Origin: Terfezia claveryi | Lineage: Eukaryota; Ascomycota; Pezizomycetes; Pezizales; Pezizaceae | Assembly: GCA_015179025.1 (NCBI GenBank) | Contig: WHUX01000016.1 | Span: forward strand, 310,001 to 374,000 | Length of the DNA: 64,000 nucleotides | Direction: 5' to 3' | Part shown: one piece after another, positions 1 through 10,994 of the stretch | Layout: each line of letters begins with the position of its first letter | Position numbering within the stretch: the first letter of the stretch is position 1 | Made by a program: the position numbers and the translations under genes | The notes under the pieces: generated by a model | What the model was told of the DNA's origin: nothing | What the model saw: the letters and a program-made list of their open reading frames with translations, nothing else | The model's database searches: none

Positions 1-201
1 CCCCGAGCCAATGCCATTGAGCAAGAGTTGTTGTATTTGACAAAATATAGGCTGCATGATCTCTACCTCTTCCCTCACTCGCACTATCGTTTCTGGTGCA
101 TCTTTCACCTTGTCAAACAACTCCTTTGCCATTCCGACAATCTGGACCGAGATGGTAATGAGGCCTGCGATAGATGCGGCAATCGATAGTGGCTCTCCCA
201 T
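1..201 (-). CDS. Helo-like N-terminal domain protein, copy A (5' end only)
   Basis: The first 67 codons of a gene that runs off the left edge. It starts MGEPLSIAASIAGLI, continues through ELFDKVKDAPET, and closely matches residues 1-67 of genes B and C in this window, with one extra Gln before the LLLNG segment. This is the fungal Helo-like N-terminal domain (PF17111 type), a helical domain at the front of STAND and ankyrin proteins, thought to signal cell death or non-self responses. The ATG at 201 is chosen because B and C begin at the equivalent codon and the upstream DNA aligns with their promoters. No stop or frameshift is seen in the visible part. Whether the full gene is intact, and whether it carries ankyrin repeats like B and C, cannot be judged. 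Confidence 0.8.
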   Translation of the reverse strand, partial: MGEPLSIAASIAGLITISVQIVGMAKELFDKVKDAPETIVRVREEVEIMQPIFCQIQQLLLNGIGSG

Positions 202-440
202 CTCTGCGTTAGATGAATATTGATATGCGCACGACTTTTTGGGGAATCGCAATGGTCTGCTTCAGAGATGTCGGTGTTCTTTCTTGAGTTGATATTTGCA
301 CCTTAACGAGATACAGACTGTGCAAGCTTGAGCCGTTACGGTCGTGAGGGGCTGAGAATTGTTGAATTTGTAAAGCCTTGTGACCTGCAAAGTTGAGTAA
401 CTGCATCCAATAATGTTTCAGCTACAAAAAAGCAATTCTG
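202..440 (-). promoter_or_regulatory. Upstream region of copy A, conserved with genes B, C and pseudogene E
   Basis: Contains the 17-mer GCACGACTTTTTGGGGA (229-245), present identically upstream of gene B at 15120-15136 and in altered form upstream of C. Shared words TTCTTGAG and GAGCCGTTA follow in the same order as in B. Conservation of non-coding blocks across copies suggests promoter or 5' UTR function, although recent duplication alone could explain it. Confidence 0.5.
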
Positions 441-548
441 AGTTTTTTTTTTTCTTTTTTTTTTTATTTTTTTTTTACCGGGAAAACTGGTGAATAAGAC
501 TCATAACTCTCAAAAGAACAGACGAGTCTTATTCACCAGTTTTCCCGG
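441..548. repeat. Poly-T tract followed by a perfect 25-bp hairpin
   Basis: An interrupted T-run (441-476) is followed by two perfectly complementary 25-nt arms, 478-502 and 524-548, separated by a 21-nt loop. The arms begin CCGGGAAAACTGG. No TA or longer target duplication flanks the arms, so the element type is unclear. It could be a foldback element or a source of hairpin RNA. Confidence 0.75.
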
Positions 549-949
549 CTCGTTACTCCTATTCGGTCCTAGTAAGTGTTGTGCAGCGGAAGATTGTATT
601 GCTTGTCTTTCTTATATTGATCGATATAGACAGGACTTCTGAGTGGTTTAAATAAAACCACGAGCAAGAAACTCAATCGCTAGGCGTGTAAGTTATGCAG
701 AACAAAGGATAACAAAGAACGAATGATTGAACAATCAAGAGCAACATTCATAAGCATATTCCAAAACTCCACCTTGCTCTGCATACTGTCAGCACAGTTG
801 CAAGAGCATACATTTTAGAAAAAAAAAGCGTGCAGAGCATATAGAACATAACTACTATGTACGGAACAACTACGTACATAACTACTGGCCTCATTAAAAC
901 CCCAAAAACCCGGTGCGAAAAATTAGGATAAAAGAGTGCCAGGACATTT
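549..949 (-). other. Probable 3' non-coding or LTR part of the decayed copia element
   Basis: Non-coding. It lies directly downstream (minus strand) of the copia RNase H fragment, where a 3' LTR is expected. LTR boundaries could not be fixed: no second copy is in the window. Stops occur in all frames over most of its length. Confidence 0.35.
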
Positions 950-1680
950 AAGTAGAAATAACAGAAACACCCATTCCTGACCAATGTATCTCAAATATAC
1001 CCTTCGGTAGAGCTTTGGTGAAAATGTCTGCCAGATTTTCTCTTTAGTGGAGATTGATAGAGCCCGCTTCAATTACTGATCTGATAAAATGGAAGCAAAT
1101 ATTAATGTGCTTCATGCGGTTGTGATGCGTAAGGATTTTAGCAAGTGCAAGTGCATCTTGATTATCAATATATAGGAGTGGAGGTCCAGGTATAATATTA
1201 AGAAGCCTCGGAATCGATAGATCTTGTAGTAGGCGATTTAACCATATAAGCTCTATACAACCTTCTGCAGCTGTGATATACTCTACTTCTGTTATAGAGA
1301 GTAGTACCAACAATAGATTGCTGGCGAGACTTCCAGGCTAATAGCTACTTCGAAAGTAAAAACATAACCAGATGTAGATTTTGGGTTACTTTTGTCTCTA
1401 CCATAGTTTGAGTCTGTTTTTCCAATACAGAGTGACTTATTACAATATAGAAGACCATAAGAGCTTGTGTCTTTCAAATATCTTAAAACTTACTTGCATG
1501 CCTTATATGTTGAGTTGTAGGAGCTATGGTAAATTTTGCTAGAACTGCAATTACAAAAGTAAGATCTGGATGTGTACCAACTATGGTATATATAAGCTTT
1601 CCAATAAGTAGTTGATAGGTTATTTTTCAACTTTGAGTTAGTTTTATTAAGATTCAATGAACTTAATAAGAATAGTAGAA
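950..1680 (-). pseudogene. Ty1/copia RT-RNase H C-terminal remnant
   Basis: Read on the minus strand, pieces of a copia polyprotein C-terminus appear in the right order but in shifting frames. These are a YQLLIGKLIYTIVGTHPDLTF block (about 1510-1640), a KSTSGYVFTF block (about 1340-1400), an RNase H block with SITEVEYITAAEGCIELIWL, then DNQDALALAK and MKHINICFHFIRS (1044-1310), and a shifted ENLADIFTKALPK motif (about 985-1040). At least two frameshifts plus stops make it dead. Upstream RT, integrase and gag are lost in AT-rich DNA. It is a different family from the copia element at the right edge. Confidence 0.75.
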
Positions 1681-2179
1681 GATGTTGTAGGTTATAGTAA
1701 AAGGTGAGTTGTAGCTTCTAATAGAATTGTAACAGGATTAAGGGAGCTAATGCTTTACTCTTAAAGAATATCTTTAATATAGTTTATTTGGTAAATAAAG
1801 ATCTATTGTAAAATACTAGAAATTTTCAAAGTAAACCTAAGTCTATTATCTTATACTTCTAGTTAAATTAGTCTCATATCTCTTTAAACTTAAACTTAAC
1901 TATAATAAAATAGTAAGATATTATTTATATAAAGAATAAAATAAAGTTAATAAGACTCAAGCTTAACTATAATAAAATAGTAAGATATTATTTATATAAA
2001 GAATAAAATAAAGCTAATAAGCTAAAAGAATATATAGGTTTAACTTAGCTAAAAACTTTATAAATCTTAAAGTACTAAGATATCTATTAATATTTTTATA
2101 CTAACTTAAGATGCTTGCTTTAAATTATAAATTGATTTTTTTAAAAGACAAACCTTCTTTTTAACCTAAAATTCTTTAG
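1481..2179. other. Very AT-rich, RIP-like block
   Basis: Extremely AT-rich, rich in TA steps, with no usable reading frame. It probably represents the upstream part of the copia relic destroyed by C-to-T mutation. Together with 8534-9900 it was one continuous AT-rich tract before the gypsy element inserted. Confidence 0.6.
1895..2021. repeat. 67-bp tandem duplication in AT-rich DNA
   Basis: The segment beginning CTTAACTATAATAAAATAG at 1895 recurs at 1962 (period 67). The copies are nearly identical, the visible difference being AAGTTAAT versus AAGCTAAT. Confidence 0.75.
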
Positions 2180-2184
2180 GTAGT

Positions 2185-2787
2185 TGTAACGAGGGCTCTG
2201 GGGGACAAGGCGACCAAGGGGTACGCCGGGGAAGTGGCAAGGGGCAATCGCACACGTAGGAGCGCTACGTGTGTGATCGGGGAGAGACTGAGACGGGGGC
2301 AAGGGCAAGAGGCAAGAGGCAAGAGGCAAGAGGCAAGAGGCAAGAGACACGAGACACGCGGAGGCAGTTGCCGCGTGTGTCAAGGGAGGCAGCTGTACTG
2401 CAGAGTTGTTTGTTCGAGACAAGGATGTGCACAAGGGAGGTGCACAAGCACTGGGGGAAGCAAGGTCCTGTATTGGGTATATAAGACGTTGGATGGGGAT
2501 CCAACGAGAGGGCGGAGGGACGAAGATATATATACATGATTCCAGGCCAAGGCCGTGGAAGGAATAAGCTTCCCGAGATTCCTATCTCGGAAGCTAAGAT
2601 AACAATCACCCATCGACGACACCCGAACAAGCCTGTTCGAGTGTCAAAACAGCACGACACCCGAACAAGCCTGTTTGAGTGTCAAATCAAGACTAAGAAC
2701 ACGGTTGTGACATAAATCAACAATAACGAGAGTCGGACGGAATCCCGTCTGACTCTCAAACCCGGCTAGGAAAGGACGGTTGTGACA
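2185..2787 (-). repeat. 3' LTR of the gypsy element
   Basis: 603 bp, beginning TGTAACGAGGGC and ending GGTTGTGACA on the plus strand, paired with 7926-8528. It contains a GCAAGAG heptamer array (about 2305-2346), a TATATATA box (about 2527-2536) and several short hairpins, including two copies of the GACACCCGAACAAGCCTGTT block. Open frames inside it recur in the other LTR and are not genes. Confidence 0.95.
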
Positions 2788-2800
2788 CTATCCCTCCTTT
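2788..2800 (-). other. Polypurine tract of the gypsy element
   Basis: On the minus strand this reads AAAGGAGGGATAG and directly abuts the 3' LTR, the expected place for the plus-strand primer. Confidence 0.75.
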
Positions 2801-2977
2801 AGGCTCGGAGCCCCAGCAACGCAAGGCAAGGCGAAAAAACAAACAAACAAACAAACAAAACAGGCGAATAACCAATAACCCATAACACAACCCCAACGCC
2901 GGAAGTACGTACCAACAATAACCATGACAACAACGACAATAACAACCCTAACAACCAATTCCAGGACAACAAGAACA

Positions 2978-5900
2978 TCATTGGGCGGGGCGAGGCTTCC
3001 GGGGGTAACGCTGGTGGAACAGGGTGACCAAGTCCTGTGCGTTTTCCAGGTCCTCCGCTGGTTGCCAGGTCGTCTCCTCATCTCCCAGCCATTTGACCTT
3101 ATATTGCAGGTGCCCATACCTTCTTCGGGAGTCCAGCACTTCCTCTACCTCCCATTCCTCCTCACCTTCGATAACCACGGGGGGAGGTGGAGGGTGTTTC
3201 TGGCCGGGGAGAGGGTCGTCCGCGGAGGGCTCGATCTCGGAGACATGGACAACTGGGTGGCGTTTGATGTCTCTGGGGAACCTCAGGCGGTAAGCATGAG
3301 TGCCCACGGCCCCCAGCACTTCGAAGGGACCCAGGAACTTATGGTCAAGCTTGCGGGAAGGGCGTTCTGTCCGGAAATGGCGGCTGGAGAGCCAAACCTT
3401 GTCTCCTGGCTGGTATCGGGGGGCTGGCAACCTTGATCTATTGGCATACTCAGCTTGCCGGGCCTGCGCATATCCCAGCTCGGCTTTCAGGGTACGGTGG
3501 AGTTCAGCGATTCCAGCTGCCAATTCCTTAGCCGGGGGATGGGCTTTCTGCAGAGGTGCTAAGGTATCCACAAATCGGGGGTGCCAACCGTAATTGGCCA
3601 GGAAGGGAGAGGTTTTCGAGGACTCCGAGAACTGGTTGTTGGCGGCGAATTCGCAGGTTGCCAGCAACGAAACCCAGTTGTCCTGCTGGTAATTGATGAA
3701 GGCTCACAGGTATTGCTCCATGATAGCGTTCATCCTCTCCGATTGGCCATCCGTCTGAGGGTGGTAGGCTGTTGACAGACGAACTTTGATCCCCAGAAGT
3801 TCGCAGAAGGCTTGCCAGAATTCTGAGGTAAACTGGGGGCCACGGTCGGATACGATCGATTCAGGGAGGCCATGGTATCGGAATATATTATTGAGGTAGA
3901 GATTGGCTAACTCTGGGGCAGAGCAGGTATCCCGGCAAGGTATAACATGCCTCATTTTCATCAACCGATCCACCACCATCAAGATGGCATTGAACCCCGA
4001 ATCTTCCGGCAACCCTGTTACGAAGTCCATAGTCAGGTGCAGCCATGGCCGATCAGGGATATCCAGAGGTTTCAGGGTCCCATACGGGGCGTGGCGGACA
4101 GGCTTAGCACGCTTGCAAACGTGGCAGTTCCGTACGTACCGCTCCACGTCCTTCCGTTGGTCAATCCATGTGTATTCCCTGGCCAGAAGCTCTAATGTTT
4201 TGGCCACTCCAGGGTGACCTGCAACCAGGCTGTCATGGTATTCCTTGATCAATCGAAGGCGCAGCTCTCCTTCCGGCACATACAGCCGTTCGAGGTGGTA
4301 GAGGAGGCCTTCCTGGACGGTACACTCGGCTAGGGAGATCTTGGGGTGGCGGCGCTGGCCAGAATCCACTGCGGTGATAATTTCCTTGGCCAGGGGGTCG
4401 TCCTCATATGCCTGTCTCACTAGTTGTCGGAGGTCAGCCTCAGCTTCCGCATCAGCCTCAGCCTCCATAAGGGTATTGGCCGCCAGGTCGAGATTTTCAG
4501 GTTTCAGTACTACCTGATTCTGGTACTTCAGCCTTTCATCCCCCCCTTTAGGGAGATCTCCTGATCTCCTGGTCAGTGCATCCGGCTTACCCCCAGCCTT
4601 TCCCGGCCGATACCTTATCTTGAAGTTAAACCGAGAGAGGAATTCCGACCACCTAGCCTGTCGGCGATTTAGCAATTTGGTGGTTGTGAAGTACTCTAGG
4701 TTCTTATGGTCAGAGAGGACCTCGATAACCCCCTTTGCCGATTCCAGGTGTGGTCTCCATTCCTCGAATGCTCGCACAATGGCCATTAACTCCTTATCAT
4801 AGATTTCGTAATTACACTCCGCCGGGGAGTGCTTTTTGGAGAAATATGCCACTGGGTGAAGGACTCCATCGACATACTAGGACAGGATTCCGGCGGAGAC
4901 ATAGTCGGAGGCATCCGTTTCCACGATGCACTCGCTATCAGGGTCAAAATGGGCCAGGATTGGGGCTAAGCAGAAGGCTTCCTTGAGGTTCTGGAAGGTG
5001 GATTGGGCTTCTGGATTCCAGTGGAAGGCCCTTTTTGTCAGGTGTGAGCCAGCTTCTACCTTCGTTTTCGTCAAGGCCGTCAGGGGTGCCGCGATTCTTG
5101 AGTATTCCAGGATAAATCGGCGGTAGAAGTTGGCAAATCCTAGGAAGGCCTGCACATCCTTCAAATTGGCTGGGGTTTCCCACTCTTGGATTGCAGCAAC
5201 TTTGGCGGGGTCCATCCTAATACCTTCCGTGGTTATGATCAAGCCCAGGTACTTCACCTCTTGGACGTGGAATTTGCATTTTTCAGGCTTAAGGTACAGC
5301 CCGGCCTGCTCCAGCTTCTCTAAGAGTTGCCTGACATGGATTTTGTGCTCTGCCAGAGTATCTGAATAGATCAAGATATCGTCAAGGTAAGCTGTGCAGA
5401 ACACGTCCAGGAAGTCTCGCAGAGTGTCGTTAATAAAGTGTTGGAAAGAGGCCGGGGCATTGGTCAAGCCGAAGGGCATGACGTTGTACTCGAAGTGGCT
5501 GTAACGTATCCGGAAGGCAGTTTTCCACTCCTCCCCCTCAGCAATCCGTACCAGGTTGTACGCCCCTCTCAAGTCCAATTTAGTGAACCATTTTGCCTTG
5601 GAAAGCCTGGCTAATGTCTCCTAGATTAGGGGTAAGGGGTATCTGTTCTTGACCGTTATCTCGTTCAGGCTACGATAATCAACACACAACCGAAGAGAGC
5701 CGTCCGACTTCTTCACGAACAGCACAGGGGCACCCGCTGGGGAGGAGCTGTGGTGAATGAAGCTCTTGTTGAGGTTTTCTTCCAGGTATTTTTTCAGAGC
5801 TTCCAGTTCCACTCGGGACATCCCATAGAGAGGTCCATAAGGGGGGGTCTTTCCTTCCACCAGTAGGATTGTGTGGTCGTAGGGTCGATGGGGGGCAAGC

Positions 5901-6970
5901 TTTTCTGCTGCTTTTTCCGAGAACAGGTCAATGAATTCATGGTATTCCCCCGGAACCATGGATTTCCACTCCTCCTTGGATCTCGTCTTGTTAATCTCTA
6001 GGTTCACTTCATGTATGGAGAGAGCATGTGCCTTCAGCTTGTGCCTCCTGGTGAGGTAAGCGAAAGCCCCTGCCCCAATAAAGCTAACGTTCAGGGGTTT
6101 TGGGGTCGCCAGGAGGACAGAGGGGACAGGGGAAACAGGGGGAACAGGGGAAACAGGGGAAACAGGGGGAACAGGGGTAACCGGGGATACAGGGGAAACA
6201 GGGGAATTGGCATCGAGGTGCGCAGGCAGGTGCACCACCTGGGTCGGGTAGGTTACCGGGGGTGGCAAAGCACACAGCCCAGTAATGGTGGCCTTCGGAT
6301 TTCCGCAGTGTTTTTTGCAAAACTGGCTGTTGAACTGCAGGGTATAAGAGCCGAAGCTGACCGATACATCGTGCATTCTTAGCCACGGGATTCTGAGCAC
6401 AATCGGGTATTTGAGCTTAGTCACAAACATCGGGAGGGCTTCGGAGTGATCCCCGACCAGGGCAGGCACGCACGCGATATCGGTGATATCCCCGGAGGAG
6501 ATGGGTCGACCGTCAATGACATCCAGAACACGGGGGGTTTTTAGCTTTGACGTGGGTATGGAGAATTTACTGACAAAGGCCTGGTCAATGAAGGCAATTC
6601 CTGAAGCTCCGCAATCTATAAGGGCTGACGTGGTGATTGTTCTATCATTGATATTAAGGGAGATAGATACAACAAAATGCTCGCTGAACAAGCGTGATTC
6701 GTCAACAGCGGAAGAAACAGAAAATGCAGACAAAGACAAATGACCCATGATAGGTCCCTTGCTAGTGTCAGCAACTAGGCAAGGGACAGGCTTTTCCCGA
6801 CTCTCCCTCTTCTCCTGGACAGATGCGTGGGCGGCCATCGAGCGGTTTTTTCGGAGGGGACATGCCGCGATAAAATGGTCCCCCTTTCCACATGCAATGC
6901 ACAAACCCTGAGTGCGGCGACGGTCCCTTTCCTCCTGGGTAAGACGAGGTCTACCTGCTGACAGGTCCAT
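2978..6970 (-). pseudogene. gypsy pol (zinc knuckle, protease, RT, RNase H, integrase, chromodomain), broken
   Basis: In minus-strand order: a CCHC knuckle ([14 protein letters not shown], about 6895), an aspartic protease motif ALIDCGASG (about 6615), a Pro-Val-rich spacer, RT with [10 protein letters not shown] (about 5370), RNase H with TDASDY and YDKEL, the integrase HHCC finger and D,D,E core (TMDFVTGLP, SDRGPQF, HPQTDGQSERM), a GPF module, and a C-terminal chromodomain (WEVEEVLDSRRR to WLGDEETTW, about 3010-3160). Nonsense codons lie at 5621-5623 (TAG), 4877-4879 (TAG) and 3704-3706 (TGA). The surrounding frame is otherwise continuous across each. The chromodomain marks the chromovirus lineage, whose integrases target modified chromatin. 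Confidence 0.93.
6115..6210 (-). repeat. Minisatellite in pol encoding Pro-Val-Ser repeats
   Basis: Short imperfect GGGGAAACA-type units encode alternating [14 protein letters not shown] residues on the minus strand, between protease and RT. Probably a flexible linker that expanded by slippage. Confidence 0.7.
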
Positions 6971-7894
6971 GGGGCAGCCCCACCCGCTACCAGGGAGGGG
7001 TGTGCAGGCTTGTTGACTGGTGTGGGTTGTTGTTGTTGGGTGCGTGCTGTCAGAAATGGTGTACGGGGAGTCGAGGTCGGGAGTGTCTTTTGGGGGGCTC
7101 TGAGTGCCGCTGTCTGCTGTTCCACCCAGCTAGCTTGTTCAATAAGTCCCTCCAGGGTCTTGGTCGGTGGGCAGTAAACCAGAGCCTTTTTCAGCTCGAA
7201 GGTAAGCCCGTCTTTGAACTGATCGAGCTTGGCTTCGTCATTCCAATTGAGCTCTGCTGCTAGCCTGGAGAACTCAGCGACATAGGCTGACAGTTCGTTG
7301 TGTTTTTGCTTGAGGTCTCGCAGGGCCCTGCTGGCGGTTCCTTTAGGATCCGGGTCTCCGAAGGCTCGGTCCAGGATTGCCATTAGTGCTGGGATGTCTA
7401 CCAGATCAATCCCCGTGCCTTGACGAAGGGCTGTACCTGGTCCATGGCCTTACCCTCCAGTAGGCCATAGACGTATGAGAGCTGGTGGTGGACGGTGGGG
7501 AACTTCGCCGAGTCCCCAGAGAGTTTTATCTGCACAGAGTTTTTCCATGCTCGTAGCCGGCCCCGGTCCCCATTAAACTTGGGCGGGTGGGTAGGTCTTG
7601 TGTTTTCTGGTTTTTTGGACCATCGGTCAGGTCCAAAGCGCGAGTCAGTCTCCGGATGGTTATCCTGTCCTCTGCTGCATCTTCTCGGAGGAGGGTTATT
7701 TCATCTTCAGCTTCTCAGATTCGCCTTTCGGCTTTCTGAAGGTCCGCTCCTTGTTGTTCGCCGATGGCATAAGTATCTGTGAATATCTCGATCACAGTTC
7801 GTTGGTATGCTGATAGTTCTGTCGGGTCTGATGGGATCGGAGTCGCCCTCCAGGCTGCGAATCTATCGGTGGGTAGTGGAATGTTCGCGGACAT
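6965..7894 (-). pseudogene. gypsy gag, broken
   Basis: Starts MSANIPLPTDRFAAW at the ATG 7892-7894, only 31 nt inside the 5' LTR. A TGA at 7715-7717 and a frameshift near 7580-7610 interrupt it. The core Retrotrans_gag region (DLKQKHNELSAYVAEFSRLA, about 7240-7320) is intact. A second frameshift near 6970 separates gag from the zinc knuckle and pol. A possible primer binding site beginning TGG lies in the 31-nt leader at about 7905-7919, but no matching tRNA is identified. Confidence 0.85.
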
Positions 7895-7925
7895 CGTACC
7901 GGTTGGTCTGAAAGATCCAACGTAG

Positions 7926-8528
7926 TGTAACGAGGGCTTTGGGGGACAAGGTGACCAAGGGGTACGCCAAGGAAGTGGCAAGGGGCAATCGCACACGTAG
8001 GAGCGCTACGTGTGTAATCGGGGAGAGACTAAGATGGGGGCAAGGGCAAGAGGCAAGAGGCAAGAGGCAAGAGGCAAGAGGCAAGAGACACGAGACACGC
8101 GGAGGCAGTTGCCGCGTGTGTCAAGGGAGGCAGCTGTACTGCAGAGTTGTTTGTTCGAGACAAGGATATGCACAAGGGAGGTGCACAAGCGCTGGGGGAA
8201 GCAAGGTCCTGTATTGGGTATACAAGACATTAGATGGGGATCCAACAAGAGGGCGGAGAGACGAAGATATATATACATGATTCCAGGCCAAGGCCGTGGA
8301 AGGAATAAGCTTCCCGAGATTCCTATCTCGGAAGCTAAGATAACAATCACCCATCGACGACACCCGAACAAGCCTGTTCGAGTGTCAAAACAGCACGACA
8401 CCCGAACAAGCCTGTTCGAGTGTCAAATCAAGACTAAGAACACGGTTGTGACATCAATCAATAATAACGAGAGTCAGACGGAATCCCGTCTGACTCTCAA
8501 ACCCGGCTAGGAAAGGACGGTTGTGACA
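7926..8528 (-). repeat. 5' LTR of the gypsy element
   Basis: 603 bp, same ends as 2185-2787. Differences from its partner are almost all transitions (17 of about 18). In most of them this copy carries A or T where the partner carries G or C, consistent with C-to-T decay after insertion. Heptamer array and hairpins are conserved. Confidence 0.95.
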
Positions 8529-8533
8529 GTAGT

Positions 8534-9990
8534 ACTATATATATTTCTTTATAAAGAGTACTATATAAAAATATAGTCTTAATATCTAACTATATAATTT
8601 TCTAATTCTATAAAACTAGATTTAAGTTGGGCTTTTAAACTATAAATATAGTATTCTATTTATTACTAAATTTTTATTTTATATCTACCTATTTTCTCAT
8701 ATTAAATTTATTTAGTATTTATTTACTAAACTAACTCAAGAAGTTTACAATAGGTTTATATATTGAATTCAATAATTAGTAAATTACATGAAAAGAGCAT
8801 AGTGAGTATTCTATCTGCAGAAGATATTTACTATCTATAAGTAGTTTAAAATATTTATATATATGTAGCTATAACTAGGATAATTATATAGTCTATCAAT
8901 TATAATTATAGCTTGTCTTATTTATTTACTATAGCTATATTACTTGAACTAGACTGGACTAGAGAATAATAGTCCTTACTTAATAAAGCACTATTATAAT
9001 AGGTTTAGGATAGTGTATAAAAAACCAGATCAGACTATTTGTGAATTGATATTATGGGACTCCTTATTATATCTTCTTATCATGTCAGTATTAGGCTAGC
9101 TAGTTAGAGCTTGGTAGTAGGATAGGCTTCTTAAGAGTCTGTTACTTAGAGAATATACAAGTATCATACTTACAAATATTAGTCACAGGCATATATACTA
9201 TTGGTAGATAGAATAACTAAACTGTCAATGTGATGTATCATACAGAATGTAAATATCATATCATTATTGGTGTATATACTAATCTAGAATATCTTAGTAT
9301 ACAGATATATTTTTGAACCATCCAATAGTAGAACCATCTCACCTTGCAATACTGTATATTCCCAACTCCTACTCTATTCCCACACCCTGACTTTTAATTT
9401 CACTCATAATTGATAAATAAAGAAACTAAATAACTAGTGCAGCGCACTGAGGACATTGAGGATAATTGTCAAATCGCAGATGCTTCATAACTACTCTATT
9501 AAGTCCACTCCATCATACTCTTAGTGATTGTTGTAAACTGATATGTGGCTGGAGCACTTGTATTTCTACAAATATATAATATACAAGTTTATTTCGCATT
9601 GCATACATCCACGGCAAGTCCCAAACCAGACACTACTATGCTGACAAAGCTCTTCGACTTGCATCTCAATTCGGTAGGAACATCTGGAATATAATGTGGG
9701 CGACTAGATGGTACAAAACAGCGACATTCAAAGTCTGTCGACGACCAGATCGCACAGCCTGCGACATTGTCACTTCCAATCTCTACATATAGTGGATGAA
9801 ATGAGATATAATATATGGAGCCTATGTTAATATATTCTCCGATATTAAAAAATTACCCTGAAGGTGCTCTGTCATGTTCTGACCGGTCTACTACTAAGGC
9901 TATTTGGAACAAGCCACAGAAAACTTCCACTGACTAGTACTTATACTGGAAAAACTCCTTTGAGGATCAAACCTGTGCTGCTTGGTTAGG
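8534..9990. other. AT-rich, RIP-like tract without genes
   Basis: Strongly AT-rich with dense stops in all frames. It continues 1481-2179 across the gypsy insertion. No domain could be recognised; base composition becomes more even after about 9560. Confidence 0.6.
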
Positions 9991-9997
9991 AAATGTC

Positions 9998-10079
9998 TGG
10001 GCGAGACAGGATTCGAACCTACAAACAATCATGCATTCCCCAGGGTGGCTCACCACGGTGGATCCCAACTACACCACCC
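9998..10079 (-). other. tRNA-like relic or SINE head with perfect box B
   Basis: On the minus strand, GGTTCGAATCC (10009-10019) is a perfect polymerase III box B with a foldable T-arm. A 3' CTCGCCCA acceptor half pairs imperfectly with GGGTGGT 82 nt upstream. Box A is weak and no anticodon arm could be folded with confidence, so a tRNA-derived SINE or dead tRNA is more likely than a working gene. Confidence 0.3.
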
Positions 10080-10857
10080 TTCCTCGGCTTCTCCCAAAAT
10101 TCACCCAGCGGTGGTTTGCCGTACGCAAGCTGTAGGACATGGTCCGCGCAATTCCGGCTCTGTTTAGATGGGAATGCTCTCCCTCTATTCTGGCATGCTC
10201 GACCACTCCCGTGTAGGCCGCATAGTATCCATCACATCCCTACTCTCGCCATGTGCCACACCGAACGGCAATCCCTCATAGTCGACCCTAGCCTTGTACC
10301 GCCAGTTCTACTACCTACACCTCCTCTCCAGCTCCCCCATCCGCACACAGGAGTGAAGCTTGTAAGCTAGCTCGTACCCTAAGGAATCGGAATGGAAGCG
10401 GGGAGAGGTTTGGAGCGGAGGAGAGTAAAGCTCCACACTGTGTCCAGAAGTCTTGTTGAAAGATGTATTTTGATCATAGGGGCTATAAGTTGTGTATAAG
10501 TTGACGCGAATAGCTTGTTGTATGTCAGCAAGGCTATGGGTTCTTCGGCCTCAGAGCAAAGAATACAACGAACAAAGATGCAGTCCAGGTGATTAAGGAA
10601 GATCAGCCCTATCCGTTTTGACGATGCTAGGTCCACACTAGAAGGGCAGTATGCATCACCCTCATCTACCCACCTATCCTCCCAAATCTCACCAAGAGCA
10701 ACCCAGAGTGTCATCAGCATCAATCGGGTTGCACAACCTCCCTACGAGAAGTTGTGCAACCAGAATACATCAGCATAGTAAACTAATTCTGCTAGTCAAT
10801 AGGAAGATTTAGTACGGCCTACCAGCCGCATACGCTGATTCTAGGTGCCGCAAGCGA
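10080..10857. other. Intergenic DNA with a dispersed degenerate repeat
   Basis: No credible gene. An 18-bp word GTAGGCCGCATAGTATCC (10213-10230) and neighbouring sequence recur at 16821-16838, with a weaker likeness near 24400-24520. This marks an old dispersed repeat near the Helo-like/ANK copies. Confidence 0.45.
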
Positions 10858-10859
10858 TA

Positions 10860-10992
10860 GAGCTAGGTGGCAAAAAGTTTCATACCCTGCATACAACAAA
10901 TATCTTATCATTTTCCCATACAAAATCCCCAAATATGTAGCATTTGGGCCTTTATATGCAGAGGGGGGTATGAAACTTTTGCCACCTAGCTG
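10860..10992. mobile_element. 133-bp MITE with TA target duplication (family 1, copy 1)
   Basis: Terminal inverted repeats of about 28 bp begin (G/C)AGCTAGGTGGCAAAA and continue AGTTTCATACCC on both ends. TA flanks both sides (10858-10859 and 10993-10994), the signature of Tc1/mariner-class insertion. There is no coding capacity. A second, more decayed copy lies at 16049-16177. Confidence 0.8.
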
Positions 10993-10994
10993 TA

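Larger units (their letters stand above)
2185..8528 (-). mobile_element. Full-length, inactivated Ty3/gypsy chromovirus
   Basis: A 6,344-bp LTR retrotransposon transcribed on the minus strand. It has two 603-bp LTRs (TG...CA ends), a 5-bp target duplication GTAGT (2180-2184 and 8529-8533), a polypurine tract beside the 3' LTR, and domains in Ty3/gypsy order: gag with zinc knuckle, protease, RT, RNase H, integrase, chromodomain. The coding region is broken by at least four nonsense codons and two or more frameshifts, so it cannot act alone. The LTRs differ at about 18 of 603 positions by eye, nearly all transitions, so insertion is fairly recent relative to the ruined flanks. Its GC-rich composition against AT-rich flanks shows it landed in DNA that had already decayed. 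Confidence 0.95.

Noticed and set aside
2234..2660. Open frames of 70-131 codons inside the LTR, repeated at 7939-8401
   Set aside because: They occur in both LTR copies, overlap each other on both strands and come from repeats and hairpins; no family resemblance.
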